A stretch of DNA of 21,763 nucleotides from Treponema sp. GTDB lineage: Bacteria; Spirochaetota; Spirochaetia; Treponematales; Treponemataceae. The stretch covers positions 1 to 21,763 of the forward strand of contig JAHAZL010000105.1 in assembly GCA_018384055.1 (NCBI GenBank), in the 5' to 3' direction. The position numbers were made by a program, and so were the translations under genes. Numbering within the stretch: the first letter of the stretch is position 1; each line of letters opens with the position of its first letter. The notes under the pieces were generated by a model. That model made no database searches. It saw nothing but the letters and a program-made list of their open reading frames with translations, and was not told the origin of the DNA. Positions 1 through 6,884 of this stretch are shown in pieces.

Positions 1-158
1 ATCCACCTTCTGGAAAATGGGAGCTTACAACAAGAGTTCCTGTTTACTTCACTCTTGAAGAATCAAGAACTCTCACTATCAACATAACACCACATTCCGA
101 CTATGAAATCGGGTCTACAGGAATGGACCTTGACTACATCCAGTTTGTAAGAAGATAA
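1..158 (+). CDS. C-terminal fragment of a probable carbohydrate-binding (CBM6/CBM35-like) protein
   Basis: The reading frame is open from the window edge (first full codon at 3) to a TAA at 156-158, giving about 51 residues. The fragment has the alternating hydrophobic pattern of a beta-sandwich and ends GMDLDYIQFVRR. A final strand of the form G-x-DLDYIxF is typical of CBM6/CBM35-type modules at the C-terminus of secreted glycan-active enzymes, so a secreted polysaccharide-binding or degrading protein is likely. The catalytic part, if any, lies outside the window. The family call is from motif memory only. A strong terminator follows 30 bases later, so this is the last gene of its unit. Confidence 0.5.
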   Translation, partial: PPSGKWELTTRVPVYFTLEESRTLTINITPHSDYEIGSTGMDLDYIQFVRR

Positions 159-188
159 TTTCAAGCAACATATAAACTATAAATCAGA

Positions 189-230
189 AAACTGCCTGGC
201 ATGTAAAAAAACATCAGGCAGTTTTTTTTA
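189..230 (+). terminator. Rho-independent terminator of the CBM-like gene
   Basis: Perfect 9-bp stem AACTGCCTG (190-198) with CAGGCAGTT (215-223), continued inside by ATGT/ACAT around an A-rich loop, and followed directly by a run of T. Strand and position fit the end of the upstream + gene. Confidence 0.9.
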
Positions 231-542
231 TATCCTAATTATAGAAAAAAACAGTTTAAATCCATTTTCCTATAGCTTTAAGCACATATAAGTTCTCATC
301 TATGCTTTTATGCACAATTCAAATTTTCTGAAAGCCGGGATTGCTAAAAAAATATTTCTAATTCTTAATTGTTACAATATTCTTTGACCCTAAGATTTCT
401 TTAAGACAAGTCCTTTGTCTAGACAGTTTGCCTAAAAATAACGAATTTTATGAAGTCACCGTGGATTCTTCAAGAACCAAAATTATTCAGAGAAACACCC
501 CCAGGAAAAACGGCTGTAAATGTACATAAAATTTTCTCTGAC
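231..542. other. Intergenic region between convergent genes
   Basis: No credible gene is seen. The stretch is AT-rich, with a short inverted repeat AGACAA/TTGTCT around 406-422 and the candidate terminator at 487-541. The ATG-initiated frame at 470-706 on the minus strand is a shadow of the 3' end of the lipoprotein gene. Confidence 0.5.
487..541 (-). terminator. Weak candidate terminator of the lipoprotein gene
   Basis: Inverted repeat TCAGAGAAA (487-495) with TTTCTCTGA (533-541) begins directly after the restored-frame stop at 543. The loop is long (37 nt) and the trailing T-run is poor, so this is only a candidate. Confidence 0.3.
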
Positions 543-3023
543 TTACTCCCTTGCAGTAAACTTAACCCGCGGACGCACATGACCGTCTGACGAGCCGTGA
601 ATAGTATCAACGATGAAAGTCCAGTTACTACCTGCATCGCTTTCACTGCCGTTATTTTTTCCGTATTTGCAGTTTGAAAGTGTATTTGATTTAGAATGGT
701 TTCCAAATTGCTTGTCGTTTCCGAGACCGATATTTCGGCGGAAATTTGAAAAACTGATTGTTAATTCATCACTTGGCGAATTAAAGGTTCCAGAATATGA
801 ATAGTTCGTATCTTCAAGTGTACACCAGCAATTTTGTGAAATTCCATATTTATTTTTTTGTAATTGAAGATTATATTTCCATTGATTGCGATTGCCCCTC
901 TGACATCAAAAGAGTCCGAAGTCTCAAAGCCTTTAATCCAAGCAGAAAGCTCTCCGTATTTTGTTGCCTGCATTGAAAGGGTAATAGGCTTAATCTTCAC
1001 CGCAACAGTTCGTTCATAAGCTAGAGTCGTCTTGCAGTACTGGCGGCTTTGGACAACACTGATTGTATAAGTTGAATCTGGTGCAAGCGAGAATCCACTG
1101 GCATCTTTAGTAACTCCGTTAACTTTTACGCTTACAGTGTTGCCTTTGTTTCCGGCAGTTACAGAAACTGGCATTTCGTCATAGGTCAAATAGCTGAATT
1201 TGTAAACAGGGTTTCCTCTTGAATCTGTTCCGTCTGGATTTCCTGTATAGTTGATTGTCGGGTCAGATAAAAGCCCCTGTATGTAGACTTTCTTTGTAGA
1301 TGTTTTTGTCGTGCAGTTTGCCTTTGTTACCGTGAGAGTAACTGTGTGGGGCCCAAGTCTTAGTGCATATTTGCCACCACTTTCAGTAGCAGGTGAACCG
1401 TCAATCTCTGCGGAAACGCTTTCACCAGGTCCTGACGTAACCTCAAAGTTTGCGTTTCCAGTTCCGCTTGTTGTAAGAGGAAGGTCGTAACAGGTGTAGT
1501 CACCATAGCCAGACTCCTCTGGGGCGGATGAAGAAGCGGTGATTATATCGTTTCCAGAGTTTTTGTAAATGCGAATTGTCGGCTCCTGGATTGCCTTTAC
1601 AAGCGTTACTTTCTTTGTGAATGTTTTGTCCGTGCAGTATTGCTTTTTTACAATTACAGTAAGGCTATTTATTCTTGAGTTATCGCCATTAAGGCTTGCA
1701 AGAGTTAATGTGTGTGAATTTGTGTTTGATGTGACTGAAGTGTTTCCGCAGCTGTTTTTAACGGTCATGGTGCATCCGCTTTCTGCGGTGATGGTGTAAC
1801 TGACCACTGTGTCTGATTCTGCTTCTATGCATGTAACCCCGTCGGTTTCTTCAGTAACGTTCAAATTTTCAGGTGCAGCATAGGTAGGTTCTTTTTGCTT
1901 TTTTACAATCCTTATTTTCTTTGTTACGGAAATCGGGCGGCTTCCGTCTTTGGCTGACATTGCAACTATGGTGTGCTGTCCGATTCCGCTTACAGTGTAA
2001 CTTCCGCTTGCCACTTCGCTTCCGTCAACTCTAACGGTGAGGGTGTCGCCCTCGTCTGCCTTGACTGCGGTAAATGAAACAGCATCATTTTCGTTTTCCA
2101 CTTCAACACATTCATAATCATCGTCATCTTTAAGACCGTTCAAATTTTCAACTGTAACTTTCGGCTCATTAAGCTCGTTAACCCCAAGTCCTGGAATTGT
2201 AGAATAAACTTCGCTCTTTAGTCCGCGAGGTCCTATAACCTGTACCGTGTATTCGTAAAAAAGGTTGTCTTCCTGACCGTCAAAATAATAAAGGAAAGTC
2301 GTGCTTCCAGAAGTATTTTTGTTTTCTGCAAGGGAGCGCGTTTCTGTTCCCTTGTAGTATACGCTTCCGTCAGATTCCCGAAGATAATAGCTTATTTTGT
2401 AAGTTGAATTTTTGTTGCGGTTAAGGCTCTGGTCTGGAATTTCAAAAGAAACATAATGCTTACCGGTTGCTCCAAAAAATTCATTTGGAACGCGTAGATT
2501 TTTTATGTTGTCAGGCGGCGTGTTCTGAATAAAACTAACGCTTGTAAAAAGTTCGGGAGCTGATTCTCTGAGCTGTGATTCTGACCAGCCAGTGCGGTTT
2601 TCAGGGTAAAGGCCACCGCTTAAAGTAATCGTCTGTCCTTCTGACGCATCTGTAAGTTTTGCCGTAATTTTTATGTACGTAGGATCAACTTGTGTTTCTG
2701 AATAGTCTGAATAAGAGAGCGTGGCGCCTGAATTTTGCAGGGAAAAACATTGACCTTCACCTTTTTGAAGCAGCTTAAAGCCCTTTGGATTTATGGCAAA
2801 TACATCAATTTGAATTTGCTCTTTTGCAGAAAGATTTTCAAGACCATTTATTATTGTTTTTGCAGAAGAAAATTCAACCTTTCCCACCTGACAGGTTGTA
2901 GACCAATACTCAAAATATTCCCTTACAGGCTCATTAAAAGATGTATCACATGATACGAATAGAATAGAATAGAATAGAATAGAATAGAATAGAATAGAAT
3001 CCGCGCGACTTTGATTTTCTCAT
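543..3023 (-). CDS. Repeat-containing surface lipoprotein, apparently phase-variable and frame-OFF here
   Basis: The start is ATG at 3021-3023, chosen because it follows a strong ribosome site (AGGAGG, 3036-3041) and begins a positively charged n-region, MRKSKSRG. Next comes an ATTCT tract that encodes FYSIL units, then FVSC (Cys at 2948-2950) as lipobox. With 8 full units the ATG frame stops at 2946-2948 after 25 codons. The long body frame (C-D-T-S-F onward) lies in another phase and becomes continuous with 6, 9 or 12 units. The body has an N-terminal region of about 285 residues, then four tandem Ig-like repeats of about 92-106 residues (about 2170 to 989), each opening near an EP(T/K) motif and closing with a KK-V strand, several with YC or NC cysteines. 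At an A7 run (853-859) the frame breaks again; one extra A restores about 103 residues to TAA at 543-545. With both corrections the product is 828 residues. Function unknown; surface adhesin or glycan binder is inference. A pipeline would probably call it a pseudogene or start it at a GTG at 2887. Confidence 0.75.
853..859 (-). repeat. A7 homopolymer at the second frame break
   Basis: On the coding strand seven A residues follow a TAC codon. Upstream of the run the frame reads NYKK and then continues for only 30 codons to TAA at 761. With eight A residues the frame continues for 103 residues with ordinary composition (it includes NSPSDELTISF and SNWTFIVDTIHG). The break could be a slippage site, a real mutation or a sequencing error. 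Confidence 0.6.
2957..3000 (-). repeat. Pentanucleotide tandem repeat (AGAAT)8.8 inside the lipoprotein signal sequence
   Basis: Eight perfect AGAAT units (2961-3000) plus GAAT (2957-2960), with no interruptions. On the coding strand this is ATTCT. Because 5 and 3 share no factor, three units (15 nt) read FYSIL in some rotation in every frame and never give a stop, so the tract always encodes a hydrophobic stretch while unit number sets the downstream frame. The distance from the ATG to the lipobox Cys codon is 73 nt, one more than a multiple of three, so adding one unit or removing two restores the frame. Confidence 0.95.
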
Positions 3024-3035
3024 ACACTTTCTACT

Positions 3036-3041
3036 CCTCCT
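3036..3041 (-). promoter_or_regulatory. Ribosome binding site deciding the lipoprotein start
   Basis: AGGAGG on the minus strand, 12 nt before the ATG at 3023 (an overlapping GAGGAG is 10 nt away). It supports initiation upstream of the pentanucleotide tract rather than at the internal GTG at 2887. Confidence 0.75.
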
Positions 3042-3060
3042 AATGCATAATTGCGAATAT

Positions 3061-3089
3061 TTTATAGCATACTTTAGGAAAAAAAACTA
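3061..3089 (-). promoter_or_regulatory. Candidate promoter of the lipoprotein gene
   Basis: Extended -10 TGCTATAAA, with the TATAAA hexamer at 3061-3066. The -35 position is occupied by TAGTTT, a poor match. The spacer holds a T8 run (3079-3086), another possible length-variable element. The predicted start would leave a leader of about 30 nt. Confidence 0.4.
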
Positions 3090-3099
3090 CTCATGCGGG

Positions 3100-3258
3100 C
3101 AGTTTATGAAAATTTCCCAGCGCCTCAAGTAGCGGGGGTCGCGATGTTAAAAACCGCGGATTTACGGCAAACTTAAATAAAAGACAAGCGGACGGGTTAC
3201 CGCAAACAAAGGAGACCCACCAATGGAAAGTATAATTTATGTCGGAATCGATGTCCAG
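3100..3258 (+). mobile_element. Truncated IS110-type left end with the first codons of a transposase
   Basis: ATG at 3223 follows GGAG (3211-3214) and reads MESIIYVGIDV before the similarity is lost at about codon 12. YVG(I/M)DVHK is the usual N-terminus of IS110-family DEDD transposases and its Asp is the first catalytic residue. The frame then runs into unrelated codons and there is no further transposase. In intact IS110 elements the non-coding stretch before the transposase encodes the bridge RNA; the 100-plus GC-richer bases before this ATG contain an imperfect direct repeat (GCGGA...TTACGGCAAAC at 3155-3172, GCGGA...TTACCGCAAAC at 3188-3206) and could be what remains of it. The left boundary is a guess. 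The protein match is very short, hence moderate confidence. Confidence 0.4.
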
Positions 3259-3420
3259 GTCACTACCGGACAAGAGCGGACACTGTTCTTTTCCTGTTTT
3301 TTACATAGACTTTTGGCTCACCATATCAATTGGTTTATAAAAAAACCGGTGAACCAACGATCCACCGGCTGAGGTTTTATAACTATGACTATTATTTATA
3401 GAGGATTAACTTTTAAGACT
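3259..3420. other. Gap between the IS110-like remnant and flgG
   Basis: No gene seen. A small bulged hairpin (GTCCAGGT with ACCGGAC, 3253-3271) sits exactly where the transposase similarity ends. The flgG terminator occupies 3339-3378. Confidence 0.4.
3339..3378 (-). terminator. Rho-independent terminator of flgF-flgG
   Basis: On the minus strand the stem CCGGTG/CACCGG (3363-3368 with 3346-3351) is followed by seven T (complement of 3339-3345). It lies about 50 bases beyond the flgG stop. Confidence 0.8.
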
Positions 3421-4215
3421 TTAGCGCTTGAGGGAAGCTGCAGTCTGAAGCATATTGTCAGATGTCTGGATAGCCTTTGAATTGAATTCATATGCTCTCT
3501 GAGCAACAATCATCTGCACCATTTCGTTTACGATTGAAACATTGCTCATTTCAAGGAACTTGTGCTTAACGATACCCATTCCGTCCTGACCTGGACGAGC
3601 GGCAATTGCTTCACCAGATGCATTTGTAACCTTGTAGAGGTTGTCTCCTGTATTTTCAAGACCAACACTGTTTGGGAATCTGTAAAGTTCAATCTGTCCG
3701 ATTTCAATTGGATCAAGCTGGCCGTTAACTTTTACATTAACGCGTCCTGTATCTGAAATGGAAAGTGTTTCAAGCTGAAAACCTTCCGGCATGATGATTT
3801 CCGGCTGAAGGCGAAGTCCGTTTGCATTTACAAGCTGACCTGTTGAATCAACCTTGAAAGAACCATCGCGGGTATATGCCCATGAACCGTCATATTGCTG
3901 AACGCGGAAGAATCCGTCGCCAACAATTGCAATGTCAGTATCAACCCCAGTTGCCTGAAGGGATCCCTGACTCATGATTCGCTGGGTTGCCCCAACTTTA
4001 ACACCGCTACCCATCTGATGTCCAACTGGTGTAACAGTATCTTCTGTTGCCGGTGTTCCAGCAAGCTTTACATTCTGATAGATGAGGTCTTCAAATTCAG
4101 CACGGTGCTGCTTGAAGCCTGTTGTATTAACATTGGAAAGGTTGTTTGAAATTGTATCAATATTCATCTGCTGTCCGTTCATTCCGGTTGCAGCATTCCA
4201 TAAACTTCTTACCAT
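3421..4215 (-). CDS. flgG: Flagellar distal rod protein FlgG
   Basis: 264 residues, the usual FlgG length. The N-terminus MVRSLWNAATGMNGQQMNID and following NNLSNVNTTGFKQ are the conserved basal-body rod signature. The centre carries GDGFFRVQ and the YTRDGSF motif. The C-terminus NVSIVNEMVQMIVAQRAYE is the flagellar-rod/hook C-terminal helix. FlgG assembles as the distal rod of the (in spirochaetes periplasmic) flagellar motor and is exported by the flagellar type III apparatus, so no Sec signal is expected or seen. It starts 22 nt after the end of flgF with AAGGGG as ribosome site, so the two are co-transcribed. Confidence 0.95.
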   Translation of the reverse strand: MVRSLWNAATGMNGQQMNIDTISNNLSNVNTTGFKQHRAEFEDLIYQNVKLAGTPATEDTVTPVGHQMGSGVKVGATQRIMSQGSLQATGVDTDIAIVGDGFFRVQQYDGSWAYTRDGSFKVDSTGQLVNANGLRLQPEIIMPEGFQLETLSISDTGRVNVKVNGQLDPIEIGQIELYRFPNSVGLENTGDNLYKVTNASGEAIAARPGQDGMGIVKHKFLEMSNVSIVNEMVQMIVAQRAYEFNSKAIQTSDNMLQTAASLKR

Positions 4216-4237
4216 AACTTATCCCCTTCAATTAAAA

Positions 4238-5038
4238 TCAGCGGTTAACTGTTGCAACCTTAGACCATAGTGTATCCATCATGCTGTCTTCTGTCTGAAC
4301 AGTCTTCTGGTTTGCTTCGTAGGCTCGGTTAACTTCAATCATCTGAACCATTTCGTTTACAACATTCACATTGCTTGTTTCTGTATATCCCTGAAGAAAC
4401 CTTGGGCGTTCGTCACCTTCAGCAATGTGAGGTGCACCTGCAATTTCATTTGTATTCCAAAGTGATGATCCCTGCTTTTTCAGGTATCTTTCATTTTCAA
4501 AACGTACGACCTTTATGCGGTCAACAAGGGCATTGTCTTCCTTGCTGTAAATCATTCCGTCCTGATTAACGAAGAACTTGTCGTCTTCAACATGAATAGG
4601 ACCGTTTTCACCGAGTACAGGATATCCTTCCTTTGTAAGGAGAATCATTTCCTTTCCAAGGTGGAAATTTCCGTTGCGTGTATATCTTTCACCTGCAGGA
4701 GTCTGTACTGCAAAAAATCCTTCTCCAGCCAAAGCCATGTCTGTCTTTGTATCTGTATTCTTGAAGGAACCCTGCTGGAAATCCGTATAGATTTCATTAG
4801 TTTCAACACCAAGACCGATAGAACCGATTACTGGTGCTGCATCACAAGAACCGCCGGGAACCTTATAGATTCCATCCGCCTGTGTTCTTCTCAAAAGGAG
4901 TTCGCTGAATTCCTTGCTAACAGGAATGTCTTTTTTGAACCCAGTCGTGTCAACATTTGCAAGGTTATTGGAAATTGTGTCCAGCCTGTTCTGCTGAGCA
5001 TTCATTCCGCTTGCTCCAATGTACCATCCTCTAATCAT
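4238..5038 (-). CDS. flgF: Flagellar basal-body rod protein FlgF (FlgG paralogue)
   Basis: 266 residues with the same architecture as FlgG: MIRGWYIGASGMNAQQNRLD then TISNNLANVDTTGFKKD at the N-terminus, GEGFFAVQ and YTRNGNF in the middle, and SNVNVVNEMVQMIEVNRAYE at the C-terminus. It is the first of two rod genes, the order seen in spirochaetes, where this protein has also been called FlhO; the assignment as the proximal-rod FlgF rather than FlgG rests on gene order and on the closer FlgG match of the next gene. A candidate sigma28 promoter lies upstream. Confidence 0.88.
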   Translation of the reverse strand: MIRGWYIGASGMNAQQNRLDTISNNLANVDTTGFKKDIPVSKEFSELLLRRTQADGIYKVPGGSCDAAPVIGSIGLGVETNEIYTDFQQGSFKNTDTKTDMALAGEGFFAVQTPAGERYTRNGNFHLGKEMILLTKEGYPVLGENGPIHVEDDKFFVNQDGMIYSKEDNALVDRIKVVRFENERYLKKQGSSLWNTNEIAGAPHIAEGDERPRFLQGYTETSNVNVVNEMVQMIEVNRAYEANQKTVQTEDSMMDTLWSKVATVNR

Positions 5039-5059
5039 ATACCAATACCTCTTCCCTAT

Positions 5060-5086
5060 TTATCGGTAACTAAAATCCACAGTTTA
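5060..5086 (-). promoter_or_regulatory. Candidate sigma28 (FliA-type) promoter of flgF-flgG
   Basis: On the minus strand: TAAA (5083-5086), exactly 15 nt, ACCGATAA (5060-5067). The flagellar sigma28 consensus is TAAA-N15-GCCGATAA, so 11 of 12 positions match. It lies 21 bases upstream of the flgF ATG. Confidence 0.6.
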
Positions 5087-5143
5087 GGATTTTATGAAAA
5101 TCACATTAAATCCGGTAATCAAGGGAATAAGGTTAGCCCGAAG

Positions 5144-5151
5144 CCCCCCCC
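5144..5151. repeat. C8 homopolymer between divergent operons
   Basis: Eight consecutive C (G on the minus strand) in an otherwise AT-rich intergenic region, about 60 bases upstream of the flgF promoter and 85 bases upstream of the promoter of the EAL gene. Confidence 0.6.
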
Positions 5152-5236
5152 ATCCAATTGGGTTTAAGGGCAGGCATTTAACTTTTGCAACGCATTTTTC
5201 GTTCATGGCAGGAAACAAAGAATTTTACTATTTATG

Positions 5237-5265
5237 TTGCTTTTTTTGAAAATCAAACTTATAAT
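5237..5265 (+). promoter_or_regulatory. Sigma70-type promoter of the EAL gene
   Basis: TTGCTT (5237-5242), 17-nt spacer, consensus TATAAT (5260-5265). This predicts a leader of about 62 nt before the ATG at 5334. No good Shine-Dalgarno sequence precedes that ATG. Confidence 0.6.
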
Positions 5266-5333
5266 TTGATTAAAGGGTGGAGATTGAATTATAAAGTAGA
5301 ATATTTTGTTATATTTTACCTAATGAGATGTAA

Positions 5334-6770
5334 ATGGCTAAAAATCCTGCACTCTTTTTTTTGAACGGTCTTGCCTCTATTTCCTTCCAGGTAATCGTAC
5401 TTACTTTTATCCTTTTTATCATTGCCCTTCTTCTTTTAATACTGCGCAAGAAAAATCATCAGATTGATTTTGATTCAATAACGGGACTCCCTAACTTTGA
5501 CCATTTTAAGAAAAATGTTTCAAAAATACTTTCGACAGCCAAGCCAAAGGAATACATGATCCTTTCCTTCAATATCGACAACCTTAGCCTCATTAACGAG
5601 ACTTACGGAACAAGGGTCGGCAACGAAGTTCTTAAAAGAGTCGGAAAACATTTTGCAAAGCAGTGCTCAAAAAACGAGTATGTATTGAGGTTTTTTGCCG
5701 ACAATTTCATTTTCTTTACAAAAAATCCTGACTTTTTCTGGAATGTGGAAGAGCGTGTTTTCATCATGACAACGGTGAAGGAAATCCTTAAGGACATCCT
5801 TCCAGAACGATACAATTTTACATTTACTACCAGCGCATATTACATTGACAATCCTGCAGATTCCATTGACTCTATGATAGACAAGGCAAACCTGGCCCAG
5901 AAACTCTGCCGCCATACCTATGCAACCCACCGCGTAATCGAATACACGGAGGAAATGAGGAATTCCCATGAATGGGACCGAGAAATCACCCTCACCATGG
6001 AAAATGCCTTCCTGAACAAGGAATTTGAGGTTTTCTATCAGCCAAAGTTCAATTTTTCAAACGAACAGGTCATGGGTGCAGAAGCCCTAATCAGATGGAA
6101 CAATCCTAGAAAAGGTTTACTTCAACCGGGGAAATTCGTGCCTCTTTTTGAAGACAACGGATTCATTGAAAAAATTGACAAATTCGTATTCCAGAAAGTA
6201 TGCATCTTCCTTGACAGCTGGAATAAATTGAAAGAATCCAGAAAACTTCCACCGCTGACTATTTCTTTTAATCTTAGCCGCTGCCACCTTTACAACCCTA
6301 ATCTTATCCGTGAACTTAGGGACATAGCGGCCCAATACGACATCGGTGAAAACAAGATTGAAGTAGAACTTACTGAAAGCATCATGTTTGACAACCACCA
6401 GCGCCTCATAAAAGTAATGAAAGAAATAAAGAATGCAGGTTTTTCAATTTCCGTTGATGACTTTGGTTCAGGCTACTCTTCCCTCAACCTGCTGAAAAGC
6501 ATGCCTGCAGATGTAATCAAGCTGGACAAGGAATTCCTTTCCGTTACACCTGAAAACCAGAAGGAAAACATCATCATTTCTTCGGTAATCGAAATGGCAA
6601 AAAAGCTAAAGATAAAGACCGTTGCAGAAGGCGTTGAAACAAAAGATCAGTGCGAAATGCTCAGGAAAATAGGATGCGACATTGCCCAGGGATTCTACTA
6701 TGCTAAACCAATGCACGAAAAAAATTTCCTGCTTCTTCTTTCAGAATCGGCACAGAAAGTTCCCGTTTGA
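5334..6770 (+). CDS. Membrane c-di-GMP phosphodiesterase: degenerate GGDEF plus intact EAL domain
   Basis: 478 residues. One transmembrane helix at about 13-38 anchors the protein with its catalytic part in the cytoplasm. Residues about 45-205 form a GGDEF-fold domain (SITGLPNFDHF, NETYGTRVGNEVL), but the signature loop reads FADNF (121-125), so cyclase activity is not expected; such domains often bind GTP and regulate. The EAL domain (about 215-470) keeps its key residues: E250-A-L, the N of SFNLSR, ELTESI, VDDFGSGYSS (D375, D376), K397 and E432 in TVAEGVET. It should hydrolyse c-di-GMP to pGpG, lowering c-di-GMP and favouring motility. It is divergent from flgF-flgG, suggestive though not proof of a motility link. 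The start codon lacks a strong ribosome site. Confidence 0.9.
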   Translation: MAKNPALFFLNGLASISFQVIVLTFILFIIALLLLILRKKNHQIDFDSITGLPNFDHFKKNVSKILSTAKPKEYMILSFNIDNLSLINETYGTRVGNEVLKRVGKHFAKQCSKNEYVLRFFADNFIFFTKNPDFFWNVEERVFIMTTVKEILKDILPERYNFTFTTSAYYIDNPADSIDSMIDKANLAQKLCRHTYATHRVIEYTEEMRNSHEWDREITLTMENAFLNKEFEVFYQPKFNFSNEQVMGAEALIRWNNPRKGLLQPGKFVPLFEDNGFIEKIDKFVFQKVCIFLDSWNKLKESRKLPPLTISFNLSRCHLYNPNLIRELRDIAAQYDIGENKIEVELTESIMFDNHQRLIKVMKEIKNAGFSISVDDFGSGYSSLNLLKSMPADVIKLDKEFLSVTPENQKENIIISSVIEMAKKLKIKTVAEGVETKDQCEMLRKIGCDIAQGFYYAKPMHEKNFLLLLSESAQKVPV

Positions 6771-6813
6771 TATACTGAACCCTTCATTTTCATCAGGCAT
6801 TTCGTGATTTTAG

Positions 6814-6841
6814 TTGCTTTTTAATAAAACTGATTTATAAT
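6814..6841 (+). promoter_or_regulatory. Sigma70-type promoter of glgC
   Basis: TTGCTT (6814-6819), 16-nt spacer, TATAAT (6836-6841). The -35 hexamer is identical to that of the EAL gene. The leader is about 37 nt and contains GGAGG (6870-6874), 10 nt before the ATG. Confidence 0.65.
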
Positions 6842-6884
6842 AATTTCATACACAGTTTTTGATAACCACGGAGGATTTAATAAT

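Larger units (their letters stand above)
5039..5333. other. Divergent intergenic region between flgF and the EAL gene
   Basis: Holds the sigma28-like promoter for flgF, an 8-C run at 5144-5151 and a sigma70-type promoter for the + strand gene. A hairpin AAAATCC/GGATTTT (5072-5078 with 5087-5093) overlaps the flgF promoter. No gene is seen; the long antisense frame reaching to 5167 is a shadow of flgF. Confidence 0.5.

Noticed and set aside
470..706. Minus-strand open frame of 78 codons
   Set aside because: It overlaps the restored-frame 3' end of the lipoprotein gene in another phase and has no ribosome site.
853..859. Programmed -1 ribosomal frameshift at the A7 run
   Set aside because: Kept only as one option: no stimulatory downstream stem or pseudoknot was evident, and an indel or sequencing error in a homopolymer is at least as likely.
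761..2887. Lipoprotein gene starting at the GTG at 2887
   Set aside because: That frame stays open upstream through a lipobox-like FVSC and the repeat, no ribosome site precedes the GTG, and a good start with AGGAGG lies at 3023. The 2887 start would leave a secreted-type protein without a signal.
3091..3273. Minus-strand open frame of 60 codons
   Set aside because: No family resemblance and it lies antisense to the IS110-like end, whose + strand start has both a ribosome site and a recognisable motif.
4592..5167. 191-codon + strand open frame
   Set aside because: Antisense to flgF, no ribosome site, Cys/Ser/Phe-rich composition typical of a reverse-strand shadow.
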